This document shows, piece by piece, positions 35,634 through 46,778 of a stretch of DNA of 64,000 bases. A program made the position numbers and the translations under genes. Source of the stretch: Mytilus californianus (taxonomy: Eukaryota > Mollusca > Bivalvia > Mytilida > Mytilidae); the NCBI RefSeq assembly GCF_021869535.1, contig NW_026262668.1:10896348-10960347 (forward strand), given 5' to 3'. How positions within the stretch are numbered: position 1 is the stretch's first letter; the number at the start of each line of letters is the position of its first letter. Under the pieces are notes generated by a model. The model did not search any database. It was not told the origin of the DNA and saw nothing but the letters and a program-made list of their open reading frames with translations.

Positions 35634-36532
35634 TACTTGTAATTGTGTATTTTATGGAATAACTTATACCATTAAAACTGAAGCAATTTAAAAACATGAA
35701 AGAGCAAAGGTATTGTTTTAGTTGATTGAAAGAAATGGGTAGATACGAAAATAATTCTCTGAAAATTATAAATCACAAAATGATACCGGTAGACTACAGA
35801 ATGAGAGTAAAAACAAATAAAGTGGCACAATTAGGTCACCGTACGGTCTTCAACCAATGAACAATCCCCACGCACTATAGAAATCTGTAAAAGGCCAATT
35901 CATTACTAAATATAAAAACAATTCGAAAAGGAAGACATGATTAATGCTATACAATAAATGAACAACCAATATGACAGACAGCAACAAACGTCAATAACTG
36001 AATTACAGGCTCCTGGCCTAGGACAGGCACATAAATATTTGTGCGGTGTTTTTCACATAAATCAGGCCTTTGGATTGTTTTACATTTTGTTATGTCAAGG
36101 CATTTTATAGCTTGCTATGCGGTATATGTTTTTCTCGTTGTTGAAGGCCGTACGACGACCTATAGTTGTTAACATCTGCGTCATTTGGTCTCTGGTGGAA
36201 AGTTGTCTCATTGACGATCATACCACATCTCCTTATTTTTAATTATGAGAGCTAAAACTTCCCCTTACATAAAACAGTGGTGTAACAGCACAAGATTTGA
36301 AAAAAAAATATTGGAATAAAATATGAAAATCAGTTGGAAAAGTCTTGACTCATCATATCAGCACTACGCATACCAAAGACCCTAACAAAAAGACAGAAAA
36401 CACCTTGTTTAAAATAACGCAATACATCTCATTTATGCAAAGCTCTGATTCCTTGCCCGGCTTTGGCTATACTTTTTGTCCTTTTTTGGTTTATATGCTT
36501 TTCAGTTTTGGATTTTGAAAAATTTTGGTCTC

Positions 36533-36574
36533 GAGCATGAAGAGACTTGTATTGTCGAAATTTGTATCTGGTGC
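36533..36574 (+). ncRNA. Hammerhead relic, relative of the 540-bp family
   Basis: TGAAGA, stem II GAC/GTC, GAAA and TGGTGC occur in order, but the invariant C of the CTGAAGA core and part of stem I are lost. Counterpart at 59885. Confidence 0.45.
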
Positions 36575-36755
36575 AGACAAAATGGTACCGTTAATATGTT
36601 TACATTGATCGTCTCTAACTTTCTCTGTAAACAGAATCACCGTGAAAATAAGAATGTGATATGCCGTTTGTATTTGTTTTATGTATTTTTGTCATATAGC
36701 TCTTCAACTGTTTCGGTACTTATACATCCCTCGGATTTCAAATGTTTGGCTTTGA

Positions 36756-36797
36756 GCGTTCCTTGTGAAGGTAAATCCAGAAAAGCGCTTCGGACGC
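36756..36797 (+). ncRNA. Degenerate hammerhead-like relic (AGCGCTT family)
   Basis: GCGTTC and GGACGC still pair as stem I, GAAA is followed by the palindrome AAGCGCTT, but the core reads CTTGTGA and stem II is weak. Confidence 0.35.
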
Positions 36798-39700
36798 ATG
36801 AAATTATTAAACGTGTTGTTTTCAATTTTTTGTAATTGTTAATACAAGTTTGCTGAGACCTTGAAATATCTTTTGGTTTGATATTGTTTGCTTTCCGTCT
36901 CATTGACGATTACCCAACATCTTCTTTTATTCAAAATGTGTTAAAGACACTAATACTTTATTAATTCCGTGCGTTACTAAATCTACCAATGGAAAGCTCA
37001 AAACAAAAATAAGGAGATGTGGTTTGATTGCCAAAGAGACAAATTTCCACCCAAGTTCAAATGAAGTGGATGTAAGCAAGTATAGGTATAGGCAACCGTA
37101 CAGCCTTTCAAAATGAGACAAACCCATACCGTATAGTTGGCTATAAAAGGCCCCGTCAAAGCCAATTTATCAACTAAAAAATATATGGGTCGAATTTATC
37201 AACTATACTCAAGTTTGTTTGATATAAAAGTGTTCTAGTATTTATGGCAGCACCCCTTTTATTGTTCTGTGTTTTATAAATTTAGTTTTTTCATATATAC
37301 GCATGATTACACCTTTGCATTATACAGTTCTGATCTTTCTTTTTAACAGTCCTATAGTTATGGTGTTAGCTCTTTGTTCTCTCTACTTCTTCATGTTTAT
37401 CCGTATGGGCATTCATATGAACTATTCCCCATTTTTTCATCCATGGCCCCTGAATAATTGTATCAAACTCATCGTCTGGAACCTTCAAAACAATAATTCA
37501 CTTATAGATAAAGAAAATATATACATTTGCAGGTCAAGGTGAGTGCTTAGGTGCGTGAAAATTAATGTGCATCAATCTTTAGAATTGGTGTATTATAAGT
37601 CAATTAAATTGCAATCAAAGCATGACAGTAAGACATATTTGACGTCTTTAAACCCAAAACACCCTTGGCTATATACCCATAGAGTGAGCATGAGCTATTG
37701 TTTTTGGGATCCGTCGTTCGTCCGTTGTCGTCCGTCAGTATACATTTTAAAAATATTTAATGAAACCAAACTTGGCCACGCTCATCTTAGGGAACCAAAT
37801 TTATAATTAGTTCCTGATATTATCTGATTATTCAACATGGCCGTTGTCACTAGCAATAAAATCTTTGGGAGGTTAAAACAACAAAATGGTCCTTTTAATT
37901 GATTTCAATGTAAAGATTATTGATAAGTTTTTATTATAACGTTTCTTGTATACAATGAAGTATAAATAAACTGCCTATTAGTTGCCTAATTTCTAGTATA
38001 ACCCTTGGACTGGGATATTTTGTAAAAATTAAATTTCCCCCCCCCCCAGCTTTCTGTATTGTTTTAGATATTGAGCTTGTACTGGGTTGATGATTGTATA
38101 GTGATCATTTCCAGATCAGCTTTAGATTTCGTTCTGTTTGAACATACTTTCACCTTATTATGGCTATTGGACCTAACAAATTCATTTAAAGATCAGTAAA
38201 CAAGTTCCCTACAAAGATAATAAAAATGTGACATTTGGTACCGGTATATCATTTTATTATGAAAAGGTATATATCTTATATGAGATTGGATATGGCATAG
38301 AAGCTTTTGCCCTAATCAAAGCTGCGGGACTAACACATTGTCAACATTGATAGTTTTTTGTTAATTTTGCAGCAATCATAATGGATATAAGTATGTATTT
38401 GGTTTTTATTTGTGAATAAGGTAATAACATAAACACTTTGTTCTAGTTGTATTTTTTTTTTATTAAATTACGTTCCTTTTACATACTAAGCTGAAAGAAA
38501 ATAACAGTCTTCTGCTACGTGGTGAACTTTTATAGCAGACCTAGATCTGATTCTTTGGAAATAATATGTAATGAGAAGTTTCAGATCTATTATGGGCGTC
38601 AGAATGGTTAAGCCGGTATTGACCTTGTCACAGAGAAGACTGGACCATCTATTTTAAAAGGCTTTATGAATTTATTGGGATCAAACAAATGGAAATTAGT
38701 TTGATCGGCTGAATACATTTATCGAACCGGTTTAGGCTACGAAACCACTTCTAAATCTTTTTCTTCACAAAGGTTCGAAAGGTTTTTTTTTCACGGTGAG
38801 GTTTCTTTATTTTAAAGTGCCTTTTCAACTTCCAAATCAGCTTTCTCTGTTTAAGATCAGACGAAACAATACACTATTCGATATCATGCATAGATATCAA
38901 ATTAGAATAAAGGCTTATTGGAATCTGAAGCTTAAGAATTTCTCTTACCTCTACAAAATCTTTAATAGACTCTTTTTGTGCTGCTGTTTTATCTATAAAA
39001 CAAAACGGGTCCCAGTCTGGTTTCAGTTTCGGATCAGGCGATGATCTCATAACGACCTGGTTTTAAATTCCATAGCCCAAAAGGTGCATCAGGTCGCTGG
39101 CAACGTAAATCCAAACTCCATTTTATATCGGTTGATACATTTGGAAGGCTAAATGAGAAGACACTTTCAATTAAAAACAGAAGTGTAGTTGGTCCCTAGT
39201 ATGTCCATCAATAAGTAGCCGTTTTTATAAGGAAAAACTTTGAAATCTACAATATATAAGTTTTATGGTATTGGTTGACCCATAAAATGTGTATATATCT
39301 CAACTCACTAGCGGCATTTACGGTTTTAGATCTTTAGATACCAGTAACGTCGTCTGATCTGTAATTCTACTGATTATGTCCTGTTTCCGATTGTGATACT
39401 TTGACTGAGTATGGATTAGCATGGCGGTTAATGCATGCATAGAAGGCGATGCTTACCCTGTCGATGAACAGGACACCCTCCTTTTGGAGTTCATGCGATC
39501 CCCTCAGTTTTGTCGGTTATCTCTTACTTGATTTACGATATTTAACATCGATAAATACTTGTGCCTTAATTTGCCACAGGAGAAGGAATTGCGACTAATT
39601 ATTAGCGTCATTTTTGTCATTCTGTGATCTTTCCTTAAGAAGATATACCTAGAAAACGTTTCGCATCAGTAAAGCTGTATTTTGTTTTCCATTCTCAGCA

Positions 39701-40011
39701 TTTTTTTGGTCATAATTCATTTTTTACAAATTTCTTTTGTCATTTTTATCAGTACTACACATGGGTGATCGAGTGTTACATTTTTCAAAAGAAATCTTTC
39801 GGCGTCGCAAAAGTTCTTTTTAAAACTTTTTTGTAACTAACTACTTATTTTTCTACAAATTAACTAGATTTTTGTTGTATAATGATTAATTTTTCACATG
39901 ATCTAGTGTAGTTCAGTGTATTGTTTGAAGATTACATAAAAGGTGGGAATGTTGTTTTTCATTACTATTCTTTATGGTTTCTACCTATTTTCTTAAATAT
40001 ATTTGAATTGA

Positions 40012-40639
40012 AGGTATATTAAATTTGATACATCTGTTTTGTATGAAAATGTTCAATCACTAGTCGGAATGAATCAAATATATGAAGTACACGTGGAAAC
40101 ATAAATATATAAAACTACATGAGAATGGAAAGACTTCCTAATTTATGCTGGTTAGCTAGACAAACACTTACCTGCGATGAGGAGTGATATTGTTAAAAAG
40201 TGTCATGCCACCATAAGGTACATCGCATTTCTGCGACTCTTTTTCTATATTAACATCTGTTAAAATATTATGTAGTTGATAATAATAAAAAAAAAAGCTC
40301 AACATAATTATATGTGTCTATAACCCCTTCTCTTTGCACGAATTCCTACCACTTTATAATGGTAACATAATTGTTTTAAAGGTTTAAATGAACGTCCTTT
40401 GGTTACTAACAATCTTTTATATTCGACTCTTTGTAAACTTTTCCTAAATGTGCTTCCATGATTTTTTTCAAACGGGTTTTCTTTCACCTCACAGATTGAA
40501 AGATGCAAGCATTAGAGCCAATATTCAACGAGTACAGCTAGATGTATTGGACTCTCTTGGTATTATGTGTGTTCTCGATAATTAACATTTACAACAAAAC
40601 AAATTATAAGTCTTAATAAACATGGCTATTCAACAACTC
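40012..40639 (-). other. PhyH-like intronic DNA
   Basis: AT-rich sequence between two PhyH-like exons. The open frame 40308-40508 on the - strand has no recognisable domain. The PhyH part that should lie between DEE and SLPN was not found here. Confidence 0.4.
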
Positions 40640-41059
40640 GTTCTAACCAATTGTCTTTGACATTTATTCTTCGTCCATCATCACATACCACGTGTTTCCA
40701 TAGCAACACTGATGATTTCCTACTTTGCCTTTAGCATGTACCTTCTTTACCATCTGAAAAGTAATTCGAAAATTTTTTAGTCCAGCCTTTACTCTTTTCT
40801 ATGTCCGGTTCCTTAAAATGAAGTCTCTATCTAAGTGCCAAGCAGTCAGCACGTCTGTGTTGACATGAATTATCATTGATTAATTGTCATAATTACAAAT
40901 TAATTGTTTACCTAACTTTGAATTTTTCGACATACTAAGGATTTTCTACCGTAGGAATAGATTACTTTAGCTGTAGTTGGCTAAATCTTGGGAGTTTTGG
41001 ATCCTCAATGTTCTTCTATTTCATACTTTATTTGGCCTTTTTAACTTTTTTTTATTTGA

Positions 41060-41104
41060 GCGTCACTGATGAGTCGTTTGTAGACGAAACGCACATTTGG
41101 CAGA
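41060..41104 (+). ncRNA. Hammerhead relic (CTGATGA family)
   Basis: GCGTCA, CTGATGA, stem II GTC/GAC and GAAA are intact, but stem III and the cleavage site read CGCACATT instead of CGCGCGTC. Predicted inactive. Confidence 0.5.
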
Positions 41105-42493
41105 GACAATTTTTAATCCTGATATCTATGATGAGTTCATTTCTCTCATTTAATTTAGTTTTGATTGAATTTACAACTGAAAAGACAGTAGAATACCAGA
41201 TTTAACCAACAGGATAAGACGCATGCTGTATATGTCCAATATTTAGTAAGCAGCGATGTTTAACTCATCCTTATGTTGTTGCGTAGGTAATTGTTAACGA
41301 ACACTGTATTTTTTTGTTTGTCTTGGTTGAGAGGTTCACCACTAATTCCACATTTTATAATGAAAAACACATCAGCGTTTTAACATTTATTCTATCATTT
41401 ATAATACATCATACATACAGTTCACATATTCCAGTTCAATTCTAACAGTTGCCCAAATCATATTTTCCATTCTTATTTATAGGGACAAATAAAGCATAAA
41501 GCACGAGATATTAGTGAATATAAAGTTTTCTATAACAATTAACGGAGATACTCAAATATAAATAACGGAGAAATATATTACAATTAAAGGAGCTAATTAA
41601 AGGAGACAAAATTTACGATAAAAGGAGCATGTTTCATGGAAAACAAAAATGTCAAAGGAGAAATATGTTTAAACAATAATAATGGTAATCGCAATTCGCG
41701 ACATATGTTGTCTTCGGGATTTCAGATTTCAAAACATTTCTGTCATGTTTGCTTTAGTTTTCGATTAGTTTTAACGCGGGATCTACCATTCTACAGATAC
41801 ATTAGTTAATACCAGAATCATGTACAACAATCTCCTGGTTTATCAATAGCATGATGCCATTATTATTTTTTTAATCATATAATGTGAAAATATTTAAGTT
41901 TCTCTGTTTGATTTTTTGGTAAAAGAACAGAGCACAGTATCATTGCTTGATCCTATGATGTGTTTATGGGATCAATTCTAAAGTTGTTCTCGCTTATAGG
42001 TTTGGAAAGTTTACTTATTAAAATCATTTAGACGATTAGATCAGAAGATGCTTCTGAACAGAACGTCCTCGACAATTCAGCAAAGGTAATTAGGCTCTGA
42101 TATTTAGACAAATTTTCTTGAATGGTTTAATACCATAGTAAAAATTTACCTCCATGCCTCCATTAAATTGATTAGTATCCAGAAGAGGTATCCAAGCTGA
42201 AGGTGTCAACACTTTGTACGAGTCATTGTCAAAGTAAGCACTATCTGAATAGGTAAGAAAATACTTAAATTTTACTAGAATCATATAAATAAATAGTTAT
42301 AGGTTTTCGATTTTTGTTTGTTTTATGATGTGAACGTTAACGTGCTCGCACTGTATTGGGTGTACGCTTAAGTAGCTTGAATGAATTACCAACCAGGATG
42401 AGATTAGTCATCGATATGGTAAGCATCAACAGAAATAAATTAATCGCATATCATGTTACATCTTATTTTGTAAAATTATATTTTCCGAAATCG

Positions 42494-42640
42494 TCTCGGT
42501 TGACTCGTGATAGCGTGTTCTCCTCCAGTGTAGCATGTCGTGGGTTAGATCCCTGGCCTGTTCAAACCAAATACTTAGTAATATGTATTTGCTGCTTCCT
42601 CGCTAAGATCGCGGCATTTAACAGCAAGAACTTCATCATC
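42494..42640 (+). mobile_element. tRNA-derived SINE
   Basis: A-box-like GACTCGTGATAGCGTG and B-box-like GGTTAGATCCC (42543-42553) are about 35 bp apart, followed by a body with GTATTTGCTGCTTCCTCGCT and GCGGCATTTAACAGC, which I recall as a bivalve SINE tail. Confidence 0.6.
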
Positions 42641-43177
42641 ATCATACTAACAGAAGAATTAAGTTTTCTTTAATAACAATATTCAAAACCAATTGTTCTT
42701 AAATCTTGAATAACCTTGATGCCAAGGAACAAGCGTTGCTTCATTTTTCGGTGTCTTTGTCCTGAGGTTCCACACCGGGGAACCAGCAATGTCTGGACCA
42801 ATTAATCTTATTTAGTGAAATCGACATCACAAAAACAGACAGTTATTCCTTGAGAACTAGAGGCATCAAGTAATGTGCAATTACTATTCCTCGTTTTTAT
42901 TTTAAGGATGAGATATGATATGAGCCATTATTTGTTCTTTGTAATTGCAAAAAATCAAGTTATTTAATCCTTTTAAAATGTGTATATTTTGTGATCTATT
43001 GTAGTCAGTCTTGTCCCATAATATCATATATTATGCCAAAATGGTGTCATTAACATTTAAAAATTTACTTTAGGTAAAATTGAATATGAGCAACAGCCTT
43101 CCCAATCTAATATTTTACTCGCTTCTTTTACAGTAGTCACTGCTTTGCAACTGACATAATTTATAACATGTATACAT

Positions 43178-43188
43178 TTCTAGAATTT
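43178..43188 (+). repeat. Left 11-bp direct repeat flanking the hammerhead array
   Basis: TTCTAGAATTT, repeated at 44756-44766. The left duplication unit has one copy of the site (TTCTAGAATTA, 21562-21572) and no array. Confidence 0.8.
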
Positions 43189-43542
43189 AAACAAGTCTAA
43201 ATTGAAAACAACGTTCAAACCTTTGATTGCGTTGGATAAAAACCGCAATTTTTATACGTGTGCATGCAAACAAATTTCTTGTTAGAGGGGTCTAAATACA
43301 GCACAAACAACATTTTCCAAAAGACCAAAAAAGTGAAAAAGTATATTTTAACAAAACGCATTTGACTAACAGGTCGAACAACAAATGTTCTTAAATCCTG
43401 CTGACTGCCATTGGCGATTGCCAAATAAACGGATCACAAGGTGTAATAAATGGATCTTAACTATAAATTTAATACCAAACAGAAAACAATAAACTTGCGG
43501 CGAAGATGGTATACCGCAAACAAAGGTGCAAAGATTTTTTGT

Positions 43543-43586
43543 ACACCATATCCGGATTTCGACAATTAATGTCTCTTCAGTGATGT
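43543..43586 (-). ncRNA. Type I hammerhead ribozyme
   Basis: Identical core and stems to the left-locus copies, on the - strand. Predicted cleavage between 43549 and 43548. Confidence 0.87.
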
Positions 43587-44081
43587 TAGGAATCGAAACG
43601 GTTATTGGAAGGCCAAATAATTTACCTCAATTTAGGATAGACTCTTGAATTTTGAGGAGTCTAAATAGGATGAACGGATCATATAAACCCGAAGGCAAAT
43701 ATAATACAAGCCCAAACGAAAAAATATAAACAAGTCTAAATTGAAAACAACGTTCAAACCTATGATTGCGTTGGATAAAAACCGCAATTTTTATACGTGT
43801 GCATGCAAACAAATTTCTTGTTAGAGGGGTCTAAATACAGCACAAACAACATTTTCCAAAAGACCAAAAAAGTGAAAAAGTATATTTTAACAAAACGCAT
43901 TTGACTAACAGGTCGAACAACAAATGTTCTTAAATCCTGCTGACTGCCATTGGCGATTGCCAAATAAACGGATCACAAGGTGTAATAAATGGATCTTAAC
44001 TATAAATTTAATACCAAACAGAAAACAATAAACTTGCGGCGAAGATGGTATACCGCAAACAAAGGTGCAAAGATTTTTTGT

Positions 44082-44125
44082 ACACCATATCCGGATTTCG
44101 ACAATTAATGTCTCTTCAGTGATGT
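44082..44125 (-). ncRNA. Type I hammerhead ribozyme
   Basis: All core residues intact. Predicted cleavage between 44088 and 44087, 539 nt from the neighbouring site. Confidence 0.87.
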
Positions 44126-44619
44126 TAGGAATCGAAACGGTTATTGGAAGGCCAAATAATTTACCTCAATTTAGGATAAACTCTTGAATTTTGAGGAGTC
44201 TAAATAGGATGAACGGATCATATAAACCCGAAGGCAAATATAATACAAGCCCAAACGAAAAAATATAAAAAGTCTAAATTGAAAACAACGTTCAAACCTA
44301 TGATTGATTTGGATAAAAACCGCAATTTTTATACGTGTGCATGCAAACAAATTTCTTGTTAGAGGGGTCTAAATACAGCACAAACAACATTTTCCAAAAG
44401 ACCAAAAAAGTGAAAAAGTATATTTTAACAAAACGCATTTGACTAACAGGTCGAACAACAAATGTTCTTAAATCCTGCTGACTGCCATTGGCGATTGCCA
44501 AATAAACGGATCACAAGGTGTAATAAATGGATCTTAACTATAAATTTAATACCAAACAGAAAACAATAAACTTGCGGCGAAGATGGTATACCGCAAACAA
44601 AGGTGCAAAGATTTTTTGT

Positions 44620-44663
44620 ACACCATATCCGGATTTCGACAATTAATGTCTCTTCAGTGATGT
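44620..44663 (-). ncRNA. Type I hammerhead ribozyme
   Basis: All core residues intact. Predicted cleavage between 44626 and 44625, 538 nt from the neighbouring site. Confidence 0.87.
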
Positions 44664-44755
44664 TAGGAATCGAAACGGTTATTGGAAGGCCAAATAATTT
44701 ACCTCAATTTAGGATAGACTCTTGAATTTTGAGGAGTCTAAATAGGATGAACGGA

Positions 44756-44766
44756 TTCTAGAATTT
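44756..44766 (+). repeat. Right 11-bp direct repeat flanking the hammerhead array
   Basis: TTCTAGAATTT, identical to 43178-43188; read as the second half of a target-site duplication. Confidence 0.8.
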
Positions 44767-44966
44767 ATATATTGAGAAATTATTAGAAATTAAAAGAGAG
44801 GCGGTAGATACCAAAGGCATAGTCAAACTAATAAGTCGAACACGAACTGACAATGCCATGGTTCCAACTCCTGTAGACGGTTTTTGTTATTCTTGAATTC
44901 TGAATTGTTGAATCTGCCCTTATCACTTGACCCTGGATTTAGTCTTTTTAACCTTTTTTTATTTGA

Positions 44967-45011
44967 GCGTCAATGGTGAGTCTTTTTTCAGACGAAACGC
45001 GCGTCTGGCGT
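44967..45011 (+). ncRNA. Hammerhead relic
   Basis: GCGTCA and TGGCGT still pair, and GAAA with CGCGCGTC is intact, but the core reads ATGGTGA in place of CTGATGA. Confidence 0.45.
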
Positions 45012-45450
45012 TCAAAATTTCAATCCTGGTATCTATGATGAGTTTATGCACCATCTAGGATGTAGCGGTTTGTCCACCTAACCACATGCACTGACATATA
45101 GTCATGATAGTTCTAAATACTTCTATTGTCTAGTAAATATGCAACGTTTAAAAATGTCGGTTCAAATATCCTTAGAGAAGTATTGTTCGGGTATATAACG
45201 GGTATATTATTAGTTTTGTCAATTGGCTTGCTAGTTTTGTAATTTTTGTTTTAAAGTAGAAGTAGTTACATACTATTACTGTCTATGACAGACCATAAGA
45301 TACAGACCATTCATATTTTGTGTGGAATGATAAATTGTTTGATTCTAGATTTTTTGAAATAATAATTTCAAATCAACATTGATTATAAAAATCTTGTTTC
45401 TGTATGTTATAAAAAAAACAGTTTTGATTAAAGTTGGAAAAAAAAGCGTG

Positions 45451-45467
45451 CCCCCCCCCCCCCCCCC
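45451..45467 (+). repeat. Poly-C run, expanded in the right unit
   Basis: Seventeen C followed by an A run, where the left unit has only TCCCCAG (about 22550). Confidence 0.85.
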
Positions 45468-46176
45468 AAAAAAAACCCCTCGCCCACCACAAAAGAGGAA
45501 TGGTTGCTGCCTTATCATAGTCAGTCATAAACCTTGTTGAGAAGTGAAATTTAATGTTATTTCTGTGTGATTTGTAGGTTAATAATGCAGGAATGGCGCA
45601 CGCCTGCAAACCGGAGATACCTCAGATAAAGAGTATGATGAAATGTTTGACACCAATGTTAAGGCACAATTCATGCTAACAAAAGCCGCTATGGAATATC
45701 TAAAACAAACAAAAGGTAGTAACTTAGAATAAGGTTATAGTCGTGATAACCATGGTTGCATGGGGGAATACCTAAAATATGCCCTAACGAGGTGAAAATC
45801 ATTTTGACGTATTTAGATAATAAAGCCTCAACATGATATATGTAAAAGAAGAAAATAGCTTACAAATTATAAGTCTAATATCTTCGGTGAGTGTGTACAA
45901 CCAGTGAGTCGATGTCACTGTTGGTGGACGTTTTATACCAAGGGCATTACCAGTTTTTTTTTTGACGATATTAACAAATGAGAAAAATATCACAACAATC
46001 TTATTCCTGTATACACAATTTCGATGAATATTTCAAATTCATTGAATGGTTAAGGCTACTATATAAGCGTCTGTTAGAATTGATAACTGTGTAACTAACA
46101 GCAGTGTAACCAGGCATGACAGTTAGTTGGTTATATCTTTAAAAGAAAAATAGAGGTAGGGCTTAATTCTATTCGA

Positions 46177-46220
46177 GCGTCGCTGACGAGTCTTTTGTAG
46201 ACGAAATGCACGTCTTGCGT
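46177..46220 (+). ncRNA. Hammerhead relic
   Basis: Core CTGACGA, stem II GTC/GAC and GAAA are intact. Stem III TGCACG and stem I (GCGTCG against TTGCGT) each carry mismatches. Residual activity is not excluded. Confidence 0.45.
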
Positions 46221-46778
46221 AATTTTTTTAAAACCTTGTATCTATTATGAGTTTATTTATAAGTTATTGTGAAATGATGTGGATGCACAACATACGAGCA
46301 TATACACTTTTATAAATGTTTACGTTGTTCTTGTATGTGAATGTTGTTTAAGGATTAAATAGTTTTTTTTGTAGTTGTATGCTGACCGAAGCATATTTTT
46401 TATGCCACTCATTTAAAACTATATAAAACTCCTTAAAATACAAGATCGCATGTACAATGCTATTTTCGTCGAATGAGCAGAGCGAGTCTCAACTCTTTAC
46501 AGTAAAAGGCTGAAGTTATCTGTAAACGTTTTTTAGAATGTACTAAAAATGAAAAACTGCACAAAGCTCATGCATTGCATTCATCACATTCATTGACAAT
46601 ACCTCTTGGGCCTCTTTGTTATTGAAAGTCATAAAACACACTCCTATATAATCATTAATTAAAATTTTCGAATTTAAATACAAGAATGAACGAATAACTG
46701 ATAGGTAATGGATCTTTTAATGACAAAAATGTTTTGAACTTGTTGTTCTTACATACAATTAAGATGCTAAGTCATAGT

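Larger units (their letters stand above)
35634..38948 (+). other. Spacer between SDR and PhyH-like exons
   Basis: A possible poly(A) signal ATTAAA is at 35671-35676. Dispersed repeats lie at 35770-36040 (-), 36060-36235 (+) and 37010-37170 (-). A hammerhead relic is at 36533 and another at 36756; the open frame 36476-36835 reads through both. A repeat with GGATCCGTCGTTCGTCCG is near 37707. All of this recurs at 58960-62561. Confidence 0.6.
21206..42801 (+). repeat. Tandem segmental duplication, left unit
   Basis: This unit, from SDR intron 3 to inside a PhyH exon, is repeated from 42802 to the window end. Matches were followed at 21206/42802, 22661/45578, 23765/46779, 27156/52288, 31137/53778, 35457/58783, 38949/62562 and 39900/63890. 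Order and orientation are conserved. Unit length is about 21.6 kb, with copy-specific insertions. Confidence 0.92.
38949..42801 (-). pseudogene. Phytanoyl-CoA dioxygenase (PhyH)-like gene, 5'-truncated left copy
   Basis: Four - strand exons, in order: 42801-42715 (IGPDIAGSPVWNLRTK...VPWHQ), 42244-42150 (AYFDNDSYKVLTPSAWIPLL), 40753 to about 40640 (GNHQCCYGNTWYVMMDEE) and 39195-38949 (SLPNVSTDI...SLDLRWQRPDAPFG). The first two join across a phase 1 junction to give WHQD, the HxD iron-binding motif of this Fe(II)/2-oxoglutarate dioxygenase family. The gene is broken: exon 1 is cut at the duplication junction, the third exon has an in-frame TAA (40664-40666) after DEE, the last has a two-base deletion, and the second iron-binding His expected before SLPN is missing. 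Earlier and later exons were not found. Identification rests on motif memory. Confidence 0.72.
43189..44755 (-). mobile_element. Hammerhead (retrozyme-type) array, right locus, 2.9 units
   Basis: Three near-identical units on the - strand, period 538-540 bp, total 1567 bp, bounded by an 11-bp target-site duplication. The two ends lie at different points of the unit (about 50 bp of a unit is missing), so the insert is not a whole number of monomers. That is what reverse transcription around a circular RNA would give. The units share an open frame starting MAIANGSQQDLRTF, which overlaps structured RNA and is not considered coding. Confidence 0.88.

Noticed and set aside
38585-38650. C-terminal exon of the PhyH-like gene
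   Set aside because: A short - strand frame (GPVFSVTRSIPA) follows an AG in both units, but it has no clear match to the family C-terminus.
42494-42570. Functional tRNA gene on the + strand
   Set aside because: The B box has a T-to-C-position change (GGTTAGATCCC), no acceptor stem closes, and a SINE body follows.
43215-44501. Repeated ~67-aa open frame starting MAIANGSQQDLRTF in each unit of the right array
   Set aside because: It overlaps parts of the repeat conserved as RNA, is not kept in the left-locus units, and has no domain. Conservation is explained by the recent common origin of the units.
45578-45715. Exon 4' as a working SDR exon
   Set aside because: It is one base short of the 139-nt left exon, and the shift lies inside well-conserved codons.
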